Source of the DNA: Pseudomonas alloputida
GTDB taxonomy: Bacteria > Pseudomonadota > Gammaproteobacteria > Pseudomonadales > Pseudomonadaceae
Reading direction: 5' to 3'
DNA length: 64,000 bases
Assembly: GCF_021283545.2 (NCBI RefSeq)
Contig: NZ_CP128540.1
Coordinates: 6,374,597-6,438,596, forward strand
How positions within the stretch are numbered: the first letter of the stretch is position 1; every line of letters begins with the position of its first letter. A program made the position numbers and the translations under genes. Shown here one piece after another: positions 17,499 to 27,889 of this stretch. The notes beneath the pieces are model-generated. The model made no database searches and was not told where the DNA came from. It worked only from the letters and a program-made list of their open reading frames with translations.

Positions 17499-20400
17499 TC
17501 GCGAACCTGATTCGTTGGTCGGTTGGCAACCGCGTCCTGGTCTTGCTGGCAACACTGTTTGCCGTAGCTTGGGGCGTTTTCTCTCTGCGCAGTTTGCCGA
17601 TCGACGCGTTGCCTGACCTGTCAGATGTGCAGGTGATTATCCGCACCTCCTACCCAGGGCAGGCACCGCAGATCGTGGAAAATCAGGTGACATATCCCCT
17701 GACCACCACAATGCTTTCCGTACCCGGAGCCAAGACAGTGCGGGGCTTTTCAGCATTTGGAGACAGCTTCGTATATGTGTTGTTTGAGGACGGCACAGAT
17801 CTCTATTGGGCGCGGTCCAGGGTGCTCGAATACCTAAGCCAGGTTCAGTCTCGATTACCGGCGTCCGCTAAGCCAGTGCTCGGACCCGATGCCACTGGTG
17901 TAGGCTGGATCTACCAGTATGCGCTGGTGGACCGCAGTGGTACCCATGACCTGGCACAGCTGCGCAGCCTTCAGGACTGGTTCCTGCGCTTCGAGTTGAA
18001 AACTCTTCCGGACGTTGCCGAAGTGGCGACGATAGGCGGGATGGTCAAGCAGTACCAGGTAGTGCTCGATCCGCTGCGCATGGCCAGCTTGGGAATCACT
18101 CAAGTTGAGGTTTCGGACGCCATCGCCAAGGCCAATCAGGAAACCGGTGGCGGCGTGCTCGAACAAGGCGAAGCTGAGTTCATGGTAAGGGCTTCCGGCT
18201 ATCTGAAGTCACTCGATGATTTCCGAGCTATTCCCCTGCGCCTGGCTGCGAAGGGTATACCCGTAACACTGGGCGATGTAGCCACTGTACAGCTGGGCCC
18301 TGAGGCACGTCGCGGCATCGGCGAACTTGATGGACAGGGCGAAGCGGTGGGCGGCGTAGTAATCCTGCGCAATGGCAAGAATGCGAAAGATGCCATCGCT
18401 CACGTCAAATCCAAGCTTGAATCGCTGGAAAAAAGCCTGCCTGCCGGGGTCGAGCTGGTCACTACCTACGACCGTAGCCAGTTGATCGATCGTGCTGTGG
18501 AAAATCTCAGCCAGAAGCTGATTGAAGAGTTCATCGTGGTCGCACTGGTGTGCGCTGCATTTCTTTGGCATCTGCGCTCATCGTTGGTCGCCATCGTCTC
18601 GCTTCCGGTTGGTGTCCTCATTGCCCTGATCGTCATGCGCCACCAGGGCATCAACGCCAACATCATGTCGCTTGGGGGCATAGCCATTGCAATCGGTGCG
18701 ATGGTGGACGCCGCTGTGGTGATGATTGAGAACGCGCACAAACGGGTTGAGGCTTGGCATACGTGGCACCCTGGAAAGTCGTTGCGTGGCGAAGATCATT
18801 GGAAAGTGATGACTGAGGCAGCAGTCGAGGTCGGGCCTGCGCTGTTCTTCAGCCTCATGATCATTACGCTGTCCTTCATACCGGTATTCACCTTGCAGGC
18901 TCAGGAGGGAAGGCTGTTTGCGCCCCTCGCATTCACCAAGACTTACGCCATGGCAGCAGCAGCGGGCCTGTCGGTCACCCTGGTGCCCGTGCTGATGGGG
19001 TACTGGATTCGGGGTCGTTTACCGGCAGAAGAGCGCAACCCACTCAATCGAACTCTGATACGGCTCTATCGCCCAGCATTGGAGATCGTTCTACGCCGGC
19101 CAAAGCTCACGTTGGCGGGTGCACTGTTAATTTTGCTCAGCAGTGTCTGGCCCCTGAGCCGGCTCGGCGGCGAATTCTTGCCGCCACTGGATGAAGGCGA
19201 TTTGCTGTACATGCCGTCTGCCCTGCCAGGTCTTTCGGCGCAGAAAGCCTCTGAGCTTTTGCAACATACGGACCGGCTGATCCGAACGGTGCCGGAGGTC
19301 GCCAGTGTCTTCGGTAAAGCGGGCCGGGCTGAATCAGCGACCGACCCGGCCCCGCTGGAGATGTTCGAGACGACTGTCCGACTTAAACCGAAGGATCAGT
19401 GGCGAGCAGGGATGACCACTGAGAAGCTGATCGAAGAGCTGGACCGTACCGTGCAGGTACCTGGGCTAACCAATATCTGGATCCCACCGATTCGAAACCG
19501 TATCGACATGCTCGCCACCGGTATCAAAAGCCCGATCGGCGTAAAGGTCGCCGGCAGCAATTTGAATGAGATCGACCGGGTGACTCAGGCTATCGAGAAG
19601 GTGGCCAAAACGGTTCCAGGGGTGACTTCCGCCCTCGCCGAGCGATTAACCGGTGGACGCTACATCGATCTGGATATCGACCGCCAATCCGCAGCGCGTT
19701 ACGGCCTGAACATTGCTGATGTCCAAGCGATTGTTGCCGGCGCCGTTGGGGGCGAAAACATCGGCGAAACCGTAGAAGGCCTGGCGCGATATCCCATCAG
19801 TGTTCGGTACCCACGGGAGTGGCGTGACTCTGTTGATGCCCTGCGGCAGCTACCGATTTACACCAGCCAAGGGGGGCGAATCACACTGGGAACCGTGGCA
19901 CGGGTGCGTATTGCGGACGGTCCACCCATGCTCAAGAGTGAAAACGCGCGCCCCTCGGGCTGGGTGTATATCGACGTGCGGAGACGGGACCTGTCCTCCG
20001 TCGTTGCCGACCTGCGCCGGCTAGTCGATCAGCAGGTGAAGCTCGATCCTGGCATAAGCTTGAGCTATTCCGGGCAGTTCGAATACCTGGAGCGCGCCAA
20101 TGCGCGCTTAGCATGGGTAGTACCGGCGACGCTGGCCATTATTTTCGTCCTTCTCTACCTCACGTTTGGCCGCCTCGGTGAAGCGCTGCTGATCATGGCT
20201 ACCTTGCCATTTGCGCTAACCGGCGGCGTATGGCTGCTGTACATGATGGGCTACAACCTGTCGGTGGCCACGGGTGTCGGCTTTATCGCCTTGGCTGGGG
20301 TCGCAGCAGAGTTTGGAGTCATCATGCTGATCTACCTCAACAATGCCTGGACTGAACGAAACGGCAACGGTACGCAGGGGCAACCTGCGCTTCTGGATGC

Positions 20401-20653
20401 TATCCGCGAAGGGGCCGTGCAGCGCATCCGCCCCAAAGCCATGACCGTAGCAGTGATCGTCGCAGGCTTGATGCCAATCCTCTGGAGTAGCGGTACCGGC
20501 AGCGAAGTCATGAGCCGGATCGCTGTACCCATGGTCGGCGGCATGCTCACCGCGCCTTTGCTCTCACTATTTGTAATCCCTGCGGCTTACTGGCTCGTCA
20601 GGCGCCGCGGACTCGCTGTACACGATAACCCCCAAACAGGAGTAACCCGATGA
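17495..20653 (+). CDS. cusA: CusA heavy-metal RND efflux pump
   Basis: The 1,052-residue inner-membrane transporter starts [22 protein letters not shown], typical of heavy-metal RND pumps. It has twelve predicted membrane segments and the proton-relay stretch [17 protein letters not shown]. The second half carries Met-rich copper-path segments (PAMTMG is in the adjacent CusF). Length and order match Cus/Sil pumps that expel Cu(I) and Ag(I) using the proton gradient. It is the third gene of cusCBAF. Confidence 0.94.
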   Translation: MIANLIRWSVGNRVLVLLATLFAVAWGVFSLRSLPIDALPDLSDVQVIIRTSYPGQAPQIVENQVTYPLTTTMLSVPGAKTVRGFSAFGDSFVYVLFEDGTDLYWARSRVLEYLSQVQSRLPASAKPVLGPDATGVGWIYQYALVDRSGTHDLAQLRSLQDWFLRFELKTLPDVAEVATIGGMVKQYQVVLDPLRMASLGITQVEVSDAIAKANQETGGGVLEQGEAEFMVRASGYLKSLDDFRAIPLRLAAKGIPVTLGDVATVQLGPEARRGIGELDGQGEAVGGVVILRNGKNAKDAIAHVKSKLESLEKSLPAGVELVTTYDRSQLIDRAVENLSQKLIEEFIVVALVCAAFLWHLRSSLVAIVSLPVGVLIALIVMRHQGINANIMSLGGIAIAIGAMVDAAVVMIENAHKRVEAWHTWHPGKSLRGEDHWKVMTEAAVEVGPALFFSLMIITLSFIPVFTLQAQEGRLFAPLAFTKTYAMAAAAGLSVTLVPVLMGYWIRGRLPAEERNPLNRTLIRLYRPALEIVLRRPKLTLAGALLILLSSVWPLSRLGGEFLPPLDEGDLLYMPSALPGLSAQKASELLQHTDRLIRTVPEVASVFGKAGRAESATDPAPLEMFETTVRLKPKDQWRAGMTTEKLIEELDRTVQVPGLTNIWIPPIRNRIDMLATGIKSPIGVKVAGSNLNEIDRVTQAIEKVAKTVPGVTSALAERLTGGRYIDLDIDRQSAARYGLNIADVQAIVAGAVGGENIGETVEGLARYPISVRYPREWRDSVDALRQLPIYTSQGGRITLGTVARVRIADGPPMLKSENARPSGWVYIDVRRRDLSSVVADLRRLVDQQVKLDPGISLSYSGQFEYLERANARLAWVVPATLAIIFVLLYLTFGRLGEALLIMATLPFALTGGVWLLYMMGYNLSVATGVGFIALAGVAAEFGVIMLIYLNNAWTERNGNGTQGQPALLDAIREGAVQRIRPKAMTVAVIVAGLMPILWSSGTGSEVMSRIAVPMVGGMLTAPLLSLFVIPAAYWLVRRRGLAVHDNPQTGVTR

Positions 20654-20997
20654 AGAAGCTACTGATCAGCGCTGGCCTGGTGTTCGCCGTTGCGGCGGCG
20701 GTGCAGGCCCAAGACATGTATGGCACGGATATGAAGAATATGCCCATGGAAGGCAACGAGACCCAAGGCAGCCAGGCGGCTCCGACTGCATCGGCTGAGG
20801 GCACCATCAAAGCTTTGGAACCAGGTAAAGTTACCTTGGCGCATGGACCAGTATCAGCCCTGAAATGGCCGGCAATGACCATGGGCTTCAGCGCTACCGA
20901 GCAGCAACTCAAGGGACTCAAGGTAGGCGACAAGGTCAGCTTCGATTTCCGAATGAATGGGGGCACAGCGACGATCGTAGGTATTCGCAAGCAGTGA
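20650..20997 (+). CDS. cusF: CusF periplasmic Cu(I)/Ag(I) chaperone
   Basis: The 115-residue protein has a signal peptide ending VQA and a Met-rich linker ([14 protein letters not shown]). The CusF OB-fold has the metal-site residues in [20 protein letters not shown] (one His, a Trp and two Met). It hands metal to CusB/CusA. ATGA overlap with cusA places it in the same operon, and a hairpin terminator follows the stop. Confidence 0.93.
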   Translation: MKKLLISAGLVFAVAAAVQAQDMYGTDMKNMPMEGNETQGSQAAPTASAEGTIKALEPGKVTLAHGPVSALKWPAMTMGFSATEQQLKGLKVGDKVSFDFRMNGGTATIVGIRKQ

Positions 20998-21012
20998 CGG
21001 ATTGACTTCTAA

Positions 21013-21040
21013 CCCTGCCTATTAGAGCTGATAGGCAGGG
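21013..21040 (+). terminator. terminator after cusCBAF
   Basis: CCCTGCCTAT and ATAGGCAGGG form a perfect 10-bp stem with an 8-nt loop, followed by TCATTT. Confidence 0.75.
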
Positions 21041-21411
21041 TCATTTAGCCAAACTTTGGAAAAAGTGCTGCCGCAATTCCTGACCGCGCCGCCTTCAGCT
21101 CTGTGCCTCGGGACGCTAGTTGGTCTTTGCGCTCTGTAGCCGGGATGCATTCAGATCAGAGTAGTAGCTGACGTTTGAGCAGAGATCTTCGTGCATCACG
21201 ATCTATATGGGTCGAAAGCGGACAGGGCATCGCAAAGTCATCCAACTGCCTGAGTTATCCGAACGCCAAAAAGGATTCCACCGAGCTTGTCGACAAGAAA
21301 ACCCGCGACAACTCAGAGTGTTATCCGAGCAAACAGACTTTGGATACCCTATTCCCGCTAGAAACACTGCCGCTGAAACCCTCCTGGCATGTAGCTCCTT
21401 CGTCCTACGCT
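21041..21411. other. intergenic stretch with no recognised feature
   Basis: Short open frames are present on the plus strand (from 21175 and 21207) but overlap in two frames and show no domain or ribosome site. The stretch separates the convergent cus operon and the methyltransferase operon. Confidence 0.4.
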
Positions 21412-22071
21412 TCAGCCTCTATGACCCCCACCCAACCTTTCGCGCAGGTGCGGAACGAACCTAGGCGTAACGCGGGTATAAGCTTCGTAGGCAGCGCCAA
21501 ACTGCTTGTGCATTTCCCGCTCTTCGGAAACCGCCAAACGCCCGTACATCACCAGCAACACCGGGAACATTGCCAGCGTCAGCAGCGTCGGCCACTGAAG
21601 GAGAAAGCCCAGAAGAATCAGCACAAATGCCACGTACTGCGGATGTCTGATCCAGCCATATGGCCCGACCGTTGCAAGTGAATGGCGGCGTTGCGCGTGA
21701 TATAGCACGTTCCAGGCGGCAGAAAGCAAATAGAAGCCGAAACCCAGGAATAGGTAACTGGCAATGTGCAAAACACTGAAGTGTGGGTTGCCCTGGTCAC
21801 CGAGCAACGTCGACCACAGATGGCCGGATTCGTGGGAAAGCAGATCAAGGTTGGGGAACCTGGCCTGCAACCAGCCTGACAACAGATAGATCGTCAGGGG
21901 GAAGCCATACATTTCCACAAACAGGGCAACGATGAAGGCCGAGAATGCACCGAAGCTCCTCCAGTCTCTCGCCGTTGCCGGCTTGAAGAAACTGAAGGCA
22001 AACATGATGAAGATCGCGGAGTTGATGAAAACCAGCGACCAGAGGCCATACGCGCTTTCACCATGATTCAT
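21412..22071 (-). CDS. integral-membrane methyltransferase-family protein (ICMT/PEMT-like)
   Basis: This 219-residue protein has about five membrane segments and the C-terminal isoprenylcysteine/phospholipid methyltransferase signature: GPYGWIRHPQYVAF, then YGRLAVSEEREMHKQFGAAYEAYTRVTPRFVP. The RHPxY and E-E residues that bind S-adenosylmethionine are present. The natural substrate of these copper-island homologues is unknown. Its start overlaps the stop of the DUF2933 gene by four bases. Confidence 0.82.
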   Translation of the reverse strand: MNHGESAYGLWSLVFINSAIFIMFAFSFFKPATARDWRSFGAFSAFIVALFVEMYGFPLTIYLLSGWLQARFPNLDLLSHESGHLWSTLLGDQGNPHFSVLHIASYLFLGFGFYLLSAAWNVLYHAQRRHSLATVGPYGWIRHPQYVAFVLILLGFLLQWPTLLTLAMFPVLLVMYGRLAVSEEREMHKQFGAAYEAYTRVTPRFVPHLRERLGGGHRG

Positions 22072-22343
22072 GATGGATCTCCCGGCTTATGGATATCAGC
22101 CTTATCGGAGGGGGCCGGTTTGCTCTGGCCCTGGTGATGGTGTCCCCCATGCCCTCGATGCATGAAGACATGCATCAGCGGACAGGCGAGCAACAACAGA
22201 TAAGGCAGGGCTCCAACGACATGGACAAGGTGCTCGGTGAGCAGGAAGTAGACGGCGACCCCGCCGATTACCACCAGGCCGATTGCGTAGCGTGAACGCC
22301 AGAAACTGGGTGGTGAGCCGTTTTCATCGAAGTGAGGGTTCAT
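22068..22343 (-). CDS. DUF2933-family small membrane protein
   Basis: The 91-residue protein has two hydrophobic segments and ends with the His/Gly-rich sequence PLMHVFMHRGHGGHHHQGQS, typical of DUF2933 proteins found beside copper-resistance genes. AGGAG lies 7 bases before ATG 22343. It is coupled to the downstream methyltransferase-like gene by an ATGA overlap. Its function is unknown; the His cluster suggests metal binding. Confidence 0.8.
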   Translation of the reverse strand: MNPHFDENGSPPSFWRSRYAIGLVVIGGVAVYFLLTEHLVHVVGALPYLLLLACPLMHVFMHRGHGGHHHQGQSKPAPSDKADIHKPGDPS

Positions 22344-22368
22344 AGCGACTCCTGGGAAAGGAGATGGG

Positions 22369-22824
22369 TTACTTCGATGCAGGAGATGGCATGCGGTCCA
22401 TCATCATCTGCATCATCGACTCCATCATGTCCATGCGCTTTTCCATCATCTGGTGGCGGGCGGCCATATCCCCGCCCATGCCGCCATGCATGCCCCCCAT
22501 TTCAGGCATGCCACCCTCCATGGACTTCATCATGGCTATGCCATTTTTCATCAGCGCCATATGCTCGGCCATCAACGCCTGACGGGCTTCCGGCGTTTTG
22601 GCTGCAGCCATCTTTTCGTGCATGGCTTGCATGGCCTTCATTTGCTGGTCCATCGCCGCCATTTGCCCTTTGTCCATTGGCTGAGAAGGCGTCTTCTCGG
22701 TAGCCGCCGCGCTTGGTGCATCGGCCGGTTGATGTGTCGAGTGTTCATCGGTGTTTTGCGCCATGGCGCCCACGGACGCTGCGGCCAAACAAAGTCCGAT
22801 CAGTAAATTTCGAACGTTGTTCAT
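22369..22824 (-). CDS. Met-rich secreted protein, putative copper binder
   Basis: The 151-residue product has a signal peptide ending AMA, a Pro/Ala linker, and an alpha-helical Met-rich body (MAAMDQQMKAMQAMHEKMAAA, shown in part). It ends in a MGGMHGGMGGDM segment and MMESMMQMMMDRM. Three ATGs are in a row at 22824-22830; the third is chosen because TAAGGAG then has a 6-base gap. It is likely a periplasmic Cu(I)/Ag(I) sponge. It leads a small operon with DUF2933 and the methyltransferase-like gene. Confidence 0.75.
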   Translation of the reverse strand: MNNVRNLLIGLCLAAASVGAMAQNTDEHSTHQPADAPSAAATEKTPSQPMDKGQMAAMDQQMKAMQAMHEKMAAAKTPEARQALMAEHMALMKNGIAMMKSMEGGMPEMGGMHGGMGGDMAARHQMMEKRMDMMESMMQMMMDRMPSPASK

Positions 22825-22959
22825 CATCATCTCCTTAGCACTGTTTTAAAGCCGGATGCCTTGGTCTGGGCGCCAGGCCTCACCTGGCACGACAAGCAAA
22901 TTACTGCGCCGGCGTGAATGCTCATTTTTCGCCTCGTGCTCGGGTTGTACACCGACGGG

Positions 22960-23982
22960 CTATTGGGCACTCGGCGGCTCGAAGCTGATCCCGTTTGGCC
23001 CGGCGCCAACCTTATGGGTAGCAACGACCTTACGGCTGCTCGTATCGATGACAGATACGGTGCCCGCTTCAATATTGCTGACAAACACATAAGCGCCGTC
23101 GCTGCTGATGGCCACACCATGGGCACCCTTGCCGGTGGTCACGGTGCCCAGGCTGCTACGCGTCTGGAGATCTACGATGGAGACTCGGTCGTCCGGATTC
23201 TGGCCGCTGCCCTGATTCGCGACATAGACCTGGCGACCGTCAACGGTGGCCATCATCTGGATTGGCGTGCGGCCAACATCAACCTTGCTGATCACCTTGC
23301 GTCTGGCTGTGTCGATGATGCCAAGCTGATTTGTCGCACTGAGCGAGACGAATGCCAGGCGACCGTCAGGGGCAAAGCCGACCTGGACAGGGCCTTTGCC
23401 CACGGGAATCTGCGCGGTTTCTTTGAGTGTGACGACATCGATAAGCGATACGCTGTCGCTCTTCATGTTCGCGATATAGAGTGTCCGGCCATCAGGGCTC
23501 AAGCGCAGCCCATGGGGATAACGCCCAGTTGGAATACCGGGCAACTCGATTCGCTGCTCAAGGTCAAATACTCGCACCTGGTTGGCAGCGGAATCGGTCA
23601 CAAAAGCTCGCAGCCCGGTGACGTCGGTGACCACATGAGCCGGGTGATCGCCTGCCGGGAAGCTGAACGGTGGCCTGTCCAGCGCGCTGGTACTGAACAC
23701 CAGCAACTGCCCACCGGGCTTTTCACCGCTCGAATGCCCCGCATGTCCAGCCACTCCAACAACCAGAAGCAAGCTGCCGTCGGGCGAAACCTGTAGGTTG
23801 TGGGGTGCGATCGGCAATGCGACCGTGCTCACATCACCTGTCGCAAGATTTACCTGGCTAATGGAAGCGGACCGTTCATTGGCCGTGTAGACGTTACCCG
23901 TAGGGTTTGCCATGACCAGCCCCAGAGGGATGAGCAGGGATATCCCCAAGGCCATAGAACTAAACCGCTTGGCAGTCATCAT
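22960..23982 (-). CDS. secreted YncE-like beta-propeller protein
   Basis: The 340-residue protein has a signal peptide ending VMA and repeated beta-propeller blades of the type VSPDGSLLLVVG, LSPDGRTLYIANMKSDSVSLIDV and ISSDGAYVFVSNIEAGTVSVID. This is the YncE/40-residue YVTN family. One loop has an HAGHSSG insertion. The start is ATG 23982, with GGAG upstream. These proteins occur in copper islands, but no activity is established. It stands alone between the Met-rich gene and copZ, on the same strand as both. Confidence 0.8.
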   Translation of the reverse strand: MMTAKRFSSMALGISLLIPLGLVMANPTGNVYTANERSASISQVNLATGDVSTVALPIAPHNLQVSPDGSLLLVVGVAGHAGHSSGEKPGGQLLVFSTSALDRPPFSFPAGDHPAHVVTDVTGLRAFVTDSAANQVRVFDLEQRIELPGIPTGRYPHGLRLSPDGRTLYIANMKSDSVSLIDVVTLKETAQIPVGKGPVQVGFAPDGRLAFVSLSATNQLGIIDTARRKVISKVDVGRTPIQMMATVDGRQVYVANQGSGQNPDDRVSIVDLQTRSSLGTVTTGKGAHGVAISSDGAYVFVSNIEAGTVSVIDTSSRKVVATHKVGAGPNGISFEPPSAQ

Positions 23983-24247
23983 TGTGAATGAGCTCCAACG
24001 AGGGGCCGGGGTATGTGAGCCAGGCTGGCCTATACATTTACTCAAGATAAACACCAATCGCGAAGCATTTTCTTGATCAGCGTCAACGTCCACGGCTTGA
24101 CTTGGCGCTGGGTGATCGAAGGCCGTCCATTTCTTGGGGAGTATTGCTGGCTATCCCGACCCGGAGTCAGTCGACATCAGGCTGTATATGAAGAAACCGC
24201 GCCATGAAACATGGCACGGCGGCTTGCCATCTGAGCGGTAACGAGAC

Positions 24248-24448
24248 TTAGCGACTGACTTTGGTTGGGTAACCAAGCGCCTGGACCAGTGCACCGACGC
24301 GTTCCGCCTCGATGTTGCTTTGGACACTCACTGTACCGGCAGCACGATCAACGATCACCTTCGCGTCGCCATCGGCAGCCTGGATGGCCTTGGTGATCTT
24401 GTTGACACAACTGCCACATCCCATACCGGAAACTTCCAAAACGAACAT
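24248..24448 (-). CDS. copZ: CopZ-like cytosolic copper chaperone (HMA domain)
   Basis: The 66-residue protein is a single heavy-metal-associated domain with the metal site GMGCGSC (Cys11 and Cys14) and the terminal ALGYP motif. It binds Cu(I) in the cytoplasm and delivers it to the P-type ATPase encoded upstream on the same strand. A CueR-type dyad lies about 50 bp before its start, so it has its own copper-responsive promoter. Confidence 0.9.
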   Translation of the reverse strand: MFVLEVSGMGCGSCVNKITKAIQAADGDAKVIVDRAAGTVSVQSNIEAERVGALVQALGYPTKVSR

Positions 24449-24785
24449 AGCGGGCCTCTCATGTTGGTACGGCTTTTCTCGCCGCTTTTACAGCTTCAAC
24501 CTTGACACGATGACAAGGTCAAGGCCCGGTCAAGGGATTTATCTTCGCCCTGAAATCTTGTCCAACTCCTCTGGCGGCGGACCCTGCTGCATCACAATTG
24601 TCCCTTACGATCTTGGCAGAAGATGGCGGACGTCGCAGTTGCCCGATGTCCTCCATCAGGACCAGATTGGCGCCGAACTCGCGGACATACCCGCTAAGGC
24701 CAAAGCCCTAGACAGTCAGTCATATGGATCAGGCGTTGAAACGCTGATGGCGGAACTTCCTCTCATAGGTTGCGGTGTGCCCATT
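24449..24785. other. gap between copZ and P-type ATPase gene, containing the copZ promoter
   Basis: Apart from the CueR-type dyad at 24500-24520, these 337 bp hold no recognised gene. An open plus-strand frame runs across it but encodes nothing recognisable. Confidence 0.4.
24500..24520 (-). promoter_or_regulatory. CueR/MerR-type dyad in the copZ promoter
   Basis: ACCTTG-N9-CAAGGT is a perfect 21-bp dyad. On the minus strand it overlaps TTGACC, a -35-like hexamer, as in MerR-family promoters with long spacers. This predicts Cu(I)-dependent activation of copZ by CueR. No cueR gene is found in the window, so the regulator would have to be chromosomal. Confidence 0.65.
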
Positions 24786-27155
24786 TCAGTCTGTGACTAC
24801 GCGCTTCAGTCGCAGTGCGTTGAACACCACGGAAGCCGAACTTACGCTCATGGCCAATGCCGCAATCATCGGTGACAATAGATGGCCGGTAAGCGGGTAG
24901 AACAAACCTGCCGCCAGCGGTATGCCCATAGCGTTGTAGAAAAATGCGAAGCCCAAGTTTTGACGCATGTTCTTCACCGTGGCCACGGATAGTGTTCTGG
25001 CCCGCAGGATGCCCATCAGGTCGCCCTTGACCAGCGTCAACTGGGAGCTGTTCATGGCAACATCGGTGCCAGTTCCCATGGCGATCCCAACATCAGCCCG
25101 GGCCAGCGCGGGGGCATCGTTGATCCCATCTCCTGCCATGGCAACCCGGCGCTTATCGCCCTGCAGGAGCGCCACCAGTTGCTCCTTGTCCTCGGGCTTC
25201 ACTTCTCCGTGGACTTCCTCGATGCCGAGTTGTTTCGCGACCGCACGTGCCGTAGTCAGACCGTCGCCGGTGGCCATGATGACCTTCACATTTTCTGCCT
25301 GTAACCGGGTTACCGCCTCCTTGGAGGTGGGTTTGACCGGATCGGACACCGCTAGCAGGCCAGCGAGCACGCCATCGACGGCCAGGTACATGATGCTCAT
25401 GCCTTCCAGACGTAGCTGCTCGGCGCGGTCTCGCAACGGACTGGTGTCGAGGCCAGCCTCTTCCATCAAGGTCGTGTTGCCAAGCTGCAGCCGTTTGCCG
25501 TCCACCTGGCCACGTACACCGATCCCAGAGCCCGACTCAAACGTCTCTGGCTTGGACAAGCTGTGTCCATGCGCTCGCGCATGATCGACAATCGCATGTG
25601 CCAGCGGGTGCTCGCTGCCTTGGTCCAGGCTGGCGGCAAGGCGCAAGACTTCGGGTGGCATGAACTGCCCGGTACCGACCACACTATGAAATACTGGCCG
25701 GCCCTCGGTGAGGGTCCCGGTCTTGTCGACGATCAGCGTGTCGATCTTGCAGAGGTTCTCGATAGCACTGGCGTCTCGGAAGAGCACGCCACTGCTGGCA
25801 GCCTTCCCGGTAGCGACCATGATCGACATGGGAGTGGCCAGGCCGAGCGCGCAGGGGCAGGCAATGATCAGGACCGCGACCGCATTGATCAGGCCGAAGA
25901 CCCAGCCAGGCTCCGGTCCGAAAAGCCCCCAGCCGAAGAGGGTGACCAGCGCGACCAGAATCACCCCCATGACGAAATAGCCGGCCACGGTGTCCGCCAT
26001 CCGCTGCATCGGGGCTTTCGAGCGCTGAGCCCGCGCGACCATCTGCACGATTTGCGAGAGCACTGTCTCGGCGCCGACCTTCTGCGCCGCCATCACAAGG
26101 CTGCCGTGGGTATTCAGCGTGGCACCGATGAGTGCATCCCCAGCTTTCTTCATCACTGGCACGGGCTCGCCTGTCAGCATGGATTCATCGATAGCACTTT
26201 CGCCCTCCAGGACCACCCCGTCGACCGGCACCTTCTCGCCAGGGCGAACGCGCAGGTGGTCGCCCGTATGCACGTGGGTGAGCGGAATATCTTCCTCCTG
26301 ACCATCGGCCCCGATGCGACGGGCGGTCTTGGGGGCAAGGCCCAGGAGCGACTTGATGGCGGCAGAGGTTTGTGAGCGCGCCTTGAGCTCGAGCATTTGG
26401 CCGAGCAACGTTAATGAGATGATGACCGCGGCCGCTTCGAAGTAGACGCCAATGCGGCCATCCTGCATGAAAGTCGTCGGGAAAACCTGCGGGAACACTG
26501 TGGCCGCAACGCTGTATAGGTACGCCGCAGCCGTTCCCAAACCTATCAAGGTCCACATATTCGGGCTGCGATTACGAATCGATGCGACCCCACGCACGAA
26601 AAACGGCCAGCCAGCCCATAGTGTCACGGGAGTGGCCAGAATCAACTCCACCCAATTCTGTGTGGCACCATGCAGCAATTGGAGCTGGTGGGCAGTCATG
26701 GCCAACACGGTCACGATGACCGTCAGGGGCAAGGTCCACCAGAAGCGGCGGGAGAAGTCCTTGAGTTCCGGGTTCTCGTCTTCCTCAAGCTCCGGTATTA
26801 CCGGCTCTAGGGCCATGCCACAGATTGGGCAACTGCCCGGCCCACGCTGGCGGATTTGGGGATGCATCGGGCAAGTGTATTCGGCGTCCGCCGCGTTGCT
26901 TGGCTGCGGGGCAGCCGAGTGGAGATGGCCCGCGTGTTCTTGGTCCTGGGGAGGGCTAAGATAATGCACAGGCGCTGCGCGGAATTTCGTCAGGCACTTT
27001 TCACTGCAGAAGCGGTATGTCCTTCCCTCGTATAGCTCGAAGTAGCGACTATCCGGTGGCACCGTCATACCGCATACCAAATCGCGCTGACTACCATCCG
27101 GTTGCTCATGCGGGTGCGAGTGGTCATGGTCATGCTGGCACGATTCGGTGTGCAT
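24786..27155 (-). CDS. Cu(I)/Ag(I)-exporting P1B-type ATPase (SilP/CopA-type)
   Basis: The 789-residue ATPase opens with a His-rich stretch (residues 1-17). A YHS domain follows (DLVCGMTV and RFCSEKC, Cys28, Cys50, Cys54), then a heavy-metal-binding YTCPMHP...CPICGM segment in place of HMA domains. Catalytic motifs are complete: TGEPVPV, the membrane CPC in ACPCALG, DKTGTLT with the phosphorylated Asp, SEHPLA, and [10 protein letters not shown]. It exports Cu(I) or Ag(I) from the cytoplasm. ATG 27155 follows AAGGGA; the frame is open 171 bases further upstream. Confidence 0.93.
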   Translation of the reverse strand: MHTESCQHDHDHSHPHEQPDGSQRDLVCGMTVPPDSRYFELYEGRTYRFCSEKCLTKFRAAPVHYLSPPQDQEHAGHLHSAAPQPSNAADAEYTCPMHPQIRQRGPGSCPICGMALEPVIPELEEDENPELKDFSRRFWWTLPLTVIVTVLAMTAHQLQLLHGATQNWVELILATPVTLWAGWPFFVRGVASIRNRSPNMWTLIGLGTAAAYLYSVAATVFPQVFPTTFMQDGRIGVYFEAAAVIISLTLLGQMLELKARSQTSAAIKSLLGLAPKTARRIGADGQEEDIPLTHVHTGDHLRVRPGEKVPVDGVVLEGESAIDESMLTGEPVPVMKKAGDALIGATLNTHGSLVMAAQKVGAETVLSQIVQMVARAQRSKAPMQRMADTVAGYFVMGVILVALVTLFGWGLFGPEPGWVFGLINAVAVLIIACPCALGLATPMSIMVATGKAASSGVLFRDASAIENLCKIDTLIVDKTGTLTEGRPVFHSVVGTGQFMPPEVLRLAASLDQGSEHPLAHAIVDHARAHGHSLSKPETFESGSGIGVRGQVDGKRLQLGNTTLMEEAGLDTSPLRDRAEQLRLEGMSIMYLAVDGVLAGLLAVSDPVKPTSKEAVTRLQAENVKVIMATGDGLTTARAVAKQLGIEEVHGEVKPEDKEQLVALLQGDKRRVAMAGDGINDAPALARADVGIAMGTGTDVAMNSSQLTLVKGDLMGILRARTLSVATVKNMRQNLGFAFFYNAMGIPLAAGLFYPLTGHLLSPMIAALAMSVSSASVVFNALRLKRVVTD

Positions 27156-27566
27156 GAAGTAGTTCCCTTTGTTGTCCGGTTTGGACGAGTTTTCACCCTT
27201 TTGGTGAGAATACCCGCCATGGTTGTGCCCGAAGAGGTGCGTCAGCAGACAGAGCAACAAAATTAAATCAGTGTAGTACCTGTGACAGGTGGCCATAGTG
27301 CTCACGAGCCACATATAACAGGCCAAATATGACCTGTATGATCAGTGCGATACCGCCTTTAGTCCGCCAAAAAGGTATTGCCAGATCAGCACCATGGCGA
27401 TGGGCTCCGTCATGATCAACTCCCAAGCTGGGTGGGAAATATCGGCCGCTGCCGTATTGCTCAGCCTAGACAACATCTCCTTGTACAACTGTGACGCCAA
27501 TCAATGCTCCTGTAAGGGTGTCGATTATTGTTGTGGTGTAGCGTCATGGCATAGATCATTTCTGGA
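27156..27566. other. ATPase upstream region with a DUF2933-like remnant
   Basis: The ATPase frame stays open upstream and encodes [25 protein letters not shown] sequence (minus strand, about 27210-27296). It resembles the end of DUF2933 proteins such as that at 22068-22343. It has no stop before the ATPase start, so it may be a decayed DUF2933 gene whose stop was lost or an N-terminal extension. No clear CueR dyad was seen. The rest of the interval shows nothing. Confidence 0.4.
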
Positions 27567-27889
27567 GGTTGCTGATCCTGCTGCTGCACCAGTGGTTGCC
27601 CTTCGACACTGCGCTGGCTGCCTTGTACCCCGGCGAGGGAGTGCCCAAGCCGCTGGAGGAGTACGACGCCGGCTCCCGGAGGGGAACGCCGTCCATGCTT
27701 TCCTGCCTGGACGGCCTATACTTGCTCGACCCCTTCTACCGGGCCTGTCAGGAAGGCCTGCCCAGTGGGCTGTAACGCCTGGAGGAGATCGCTTCTGACC
27801 AGTTCCGTCAAAGCGAGTACTTCCTCAGTTACTTCCACGCCAACGCATTGGAAGACGAGGTGCAGTTCGTTCTCCAGTTGCCGGCCTAG
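27567..27889 (+). pseudogene. fragment of a Pseudomonas LuxR-family regulator, N-terminal domain
   Basis: The translation reads LLHQWLPFDTALAALYPGEG...DPFYRACQEGLPSGL, an in-frame TAA at 27773-27775, then RLEEIASDQFRQSEYFLSYF...EDEVQFVLQLPA and TAG at 27887. This is the N-terminal sensory part of a common Pseudomonas LuxR-type regulator. The internal nonsense codon and the absence of the helix-turn-helix show it is a relic. It marks the junction between the copper cargo and the second cargo block. Confidence 0.65.

Noticed and set aside
21175..21681. Plus-strand frame overlapping the methyltransferase-like gene
   Set aside because: Its second half is antisense to a well-supported gene and its first half has no similarity to anything recognised.
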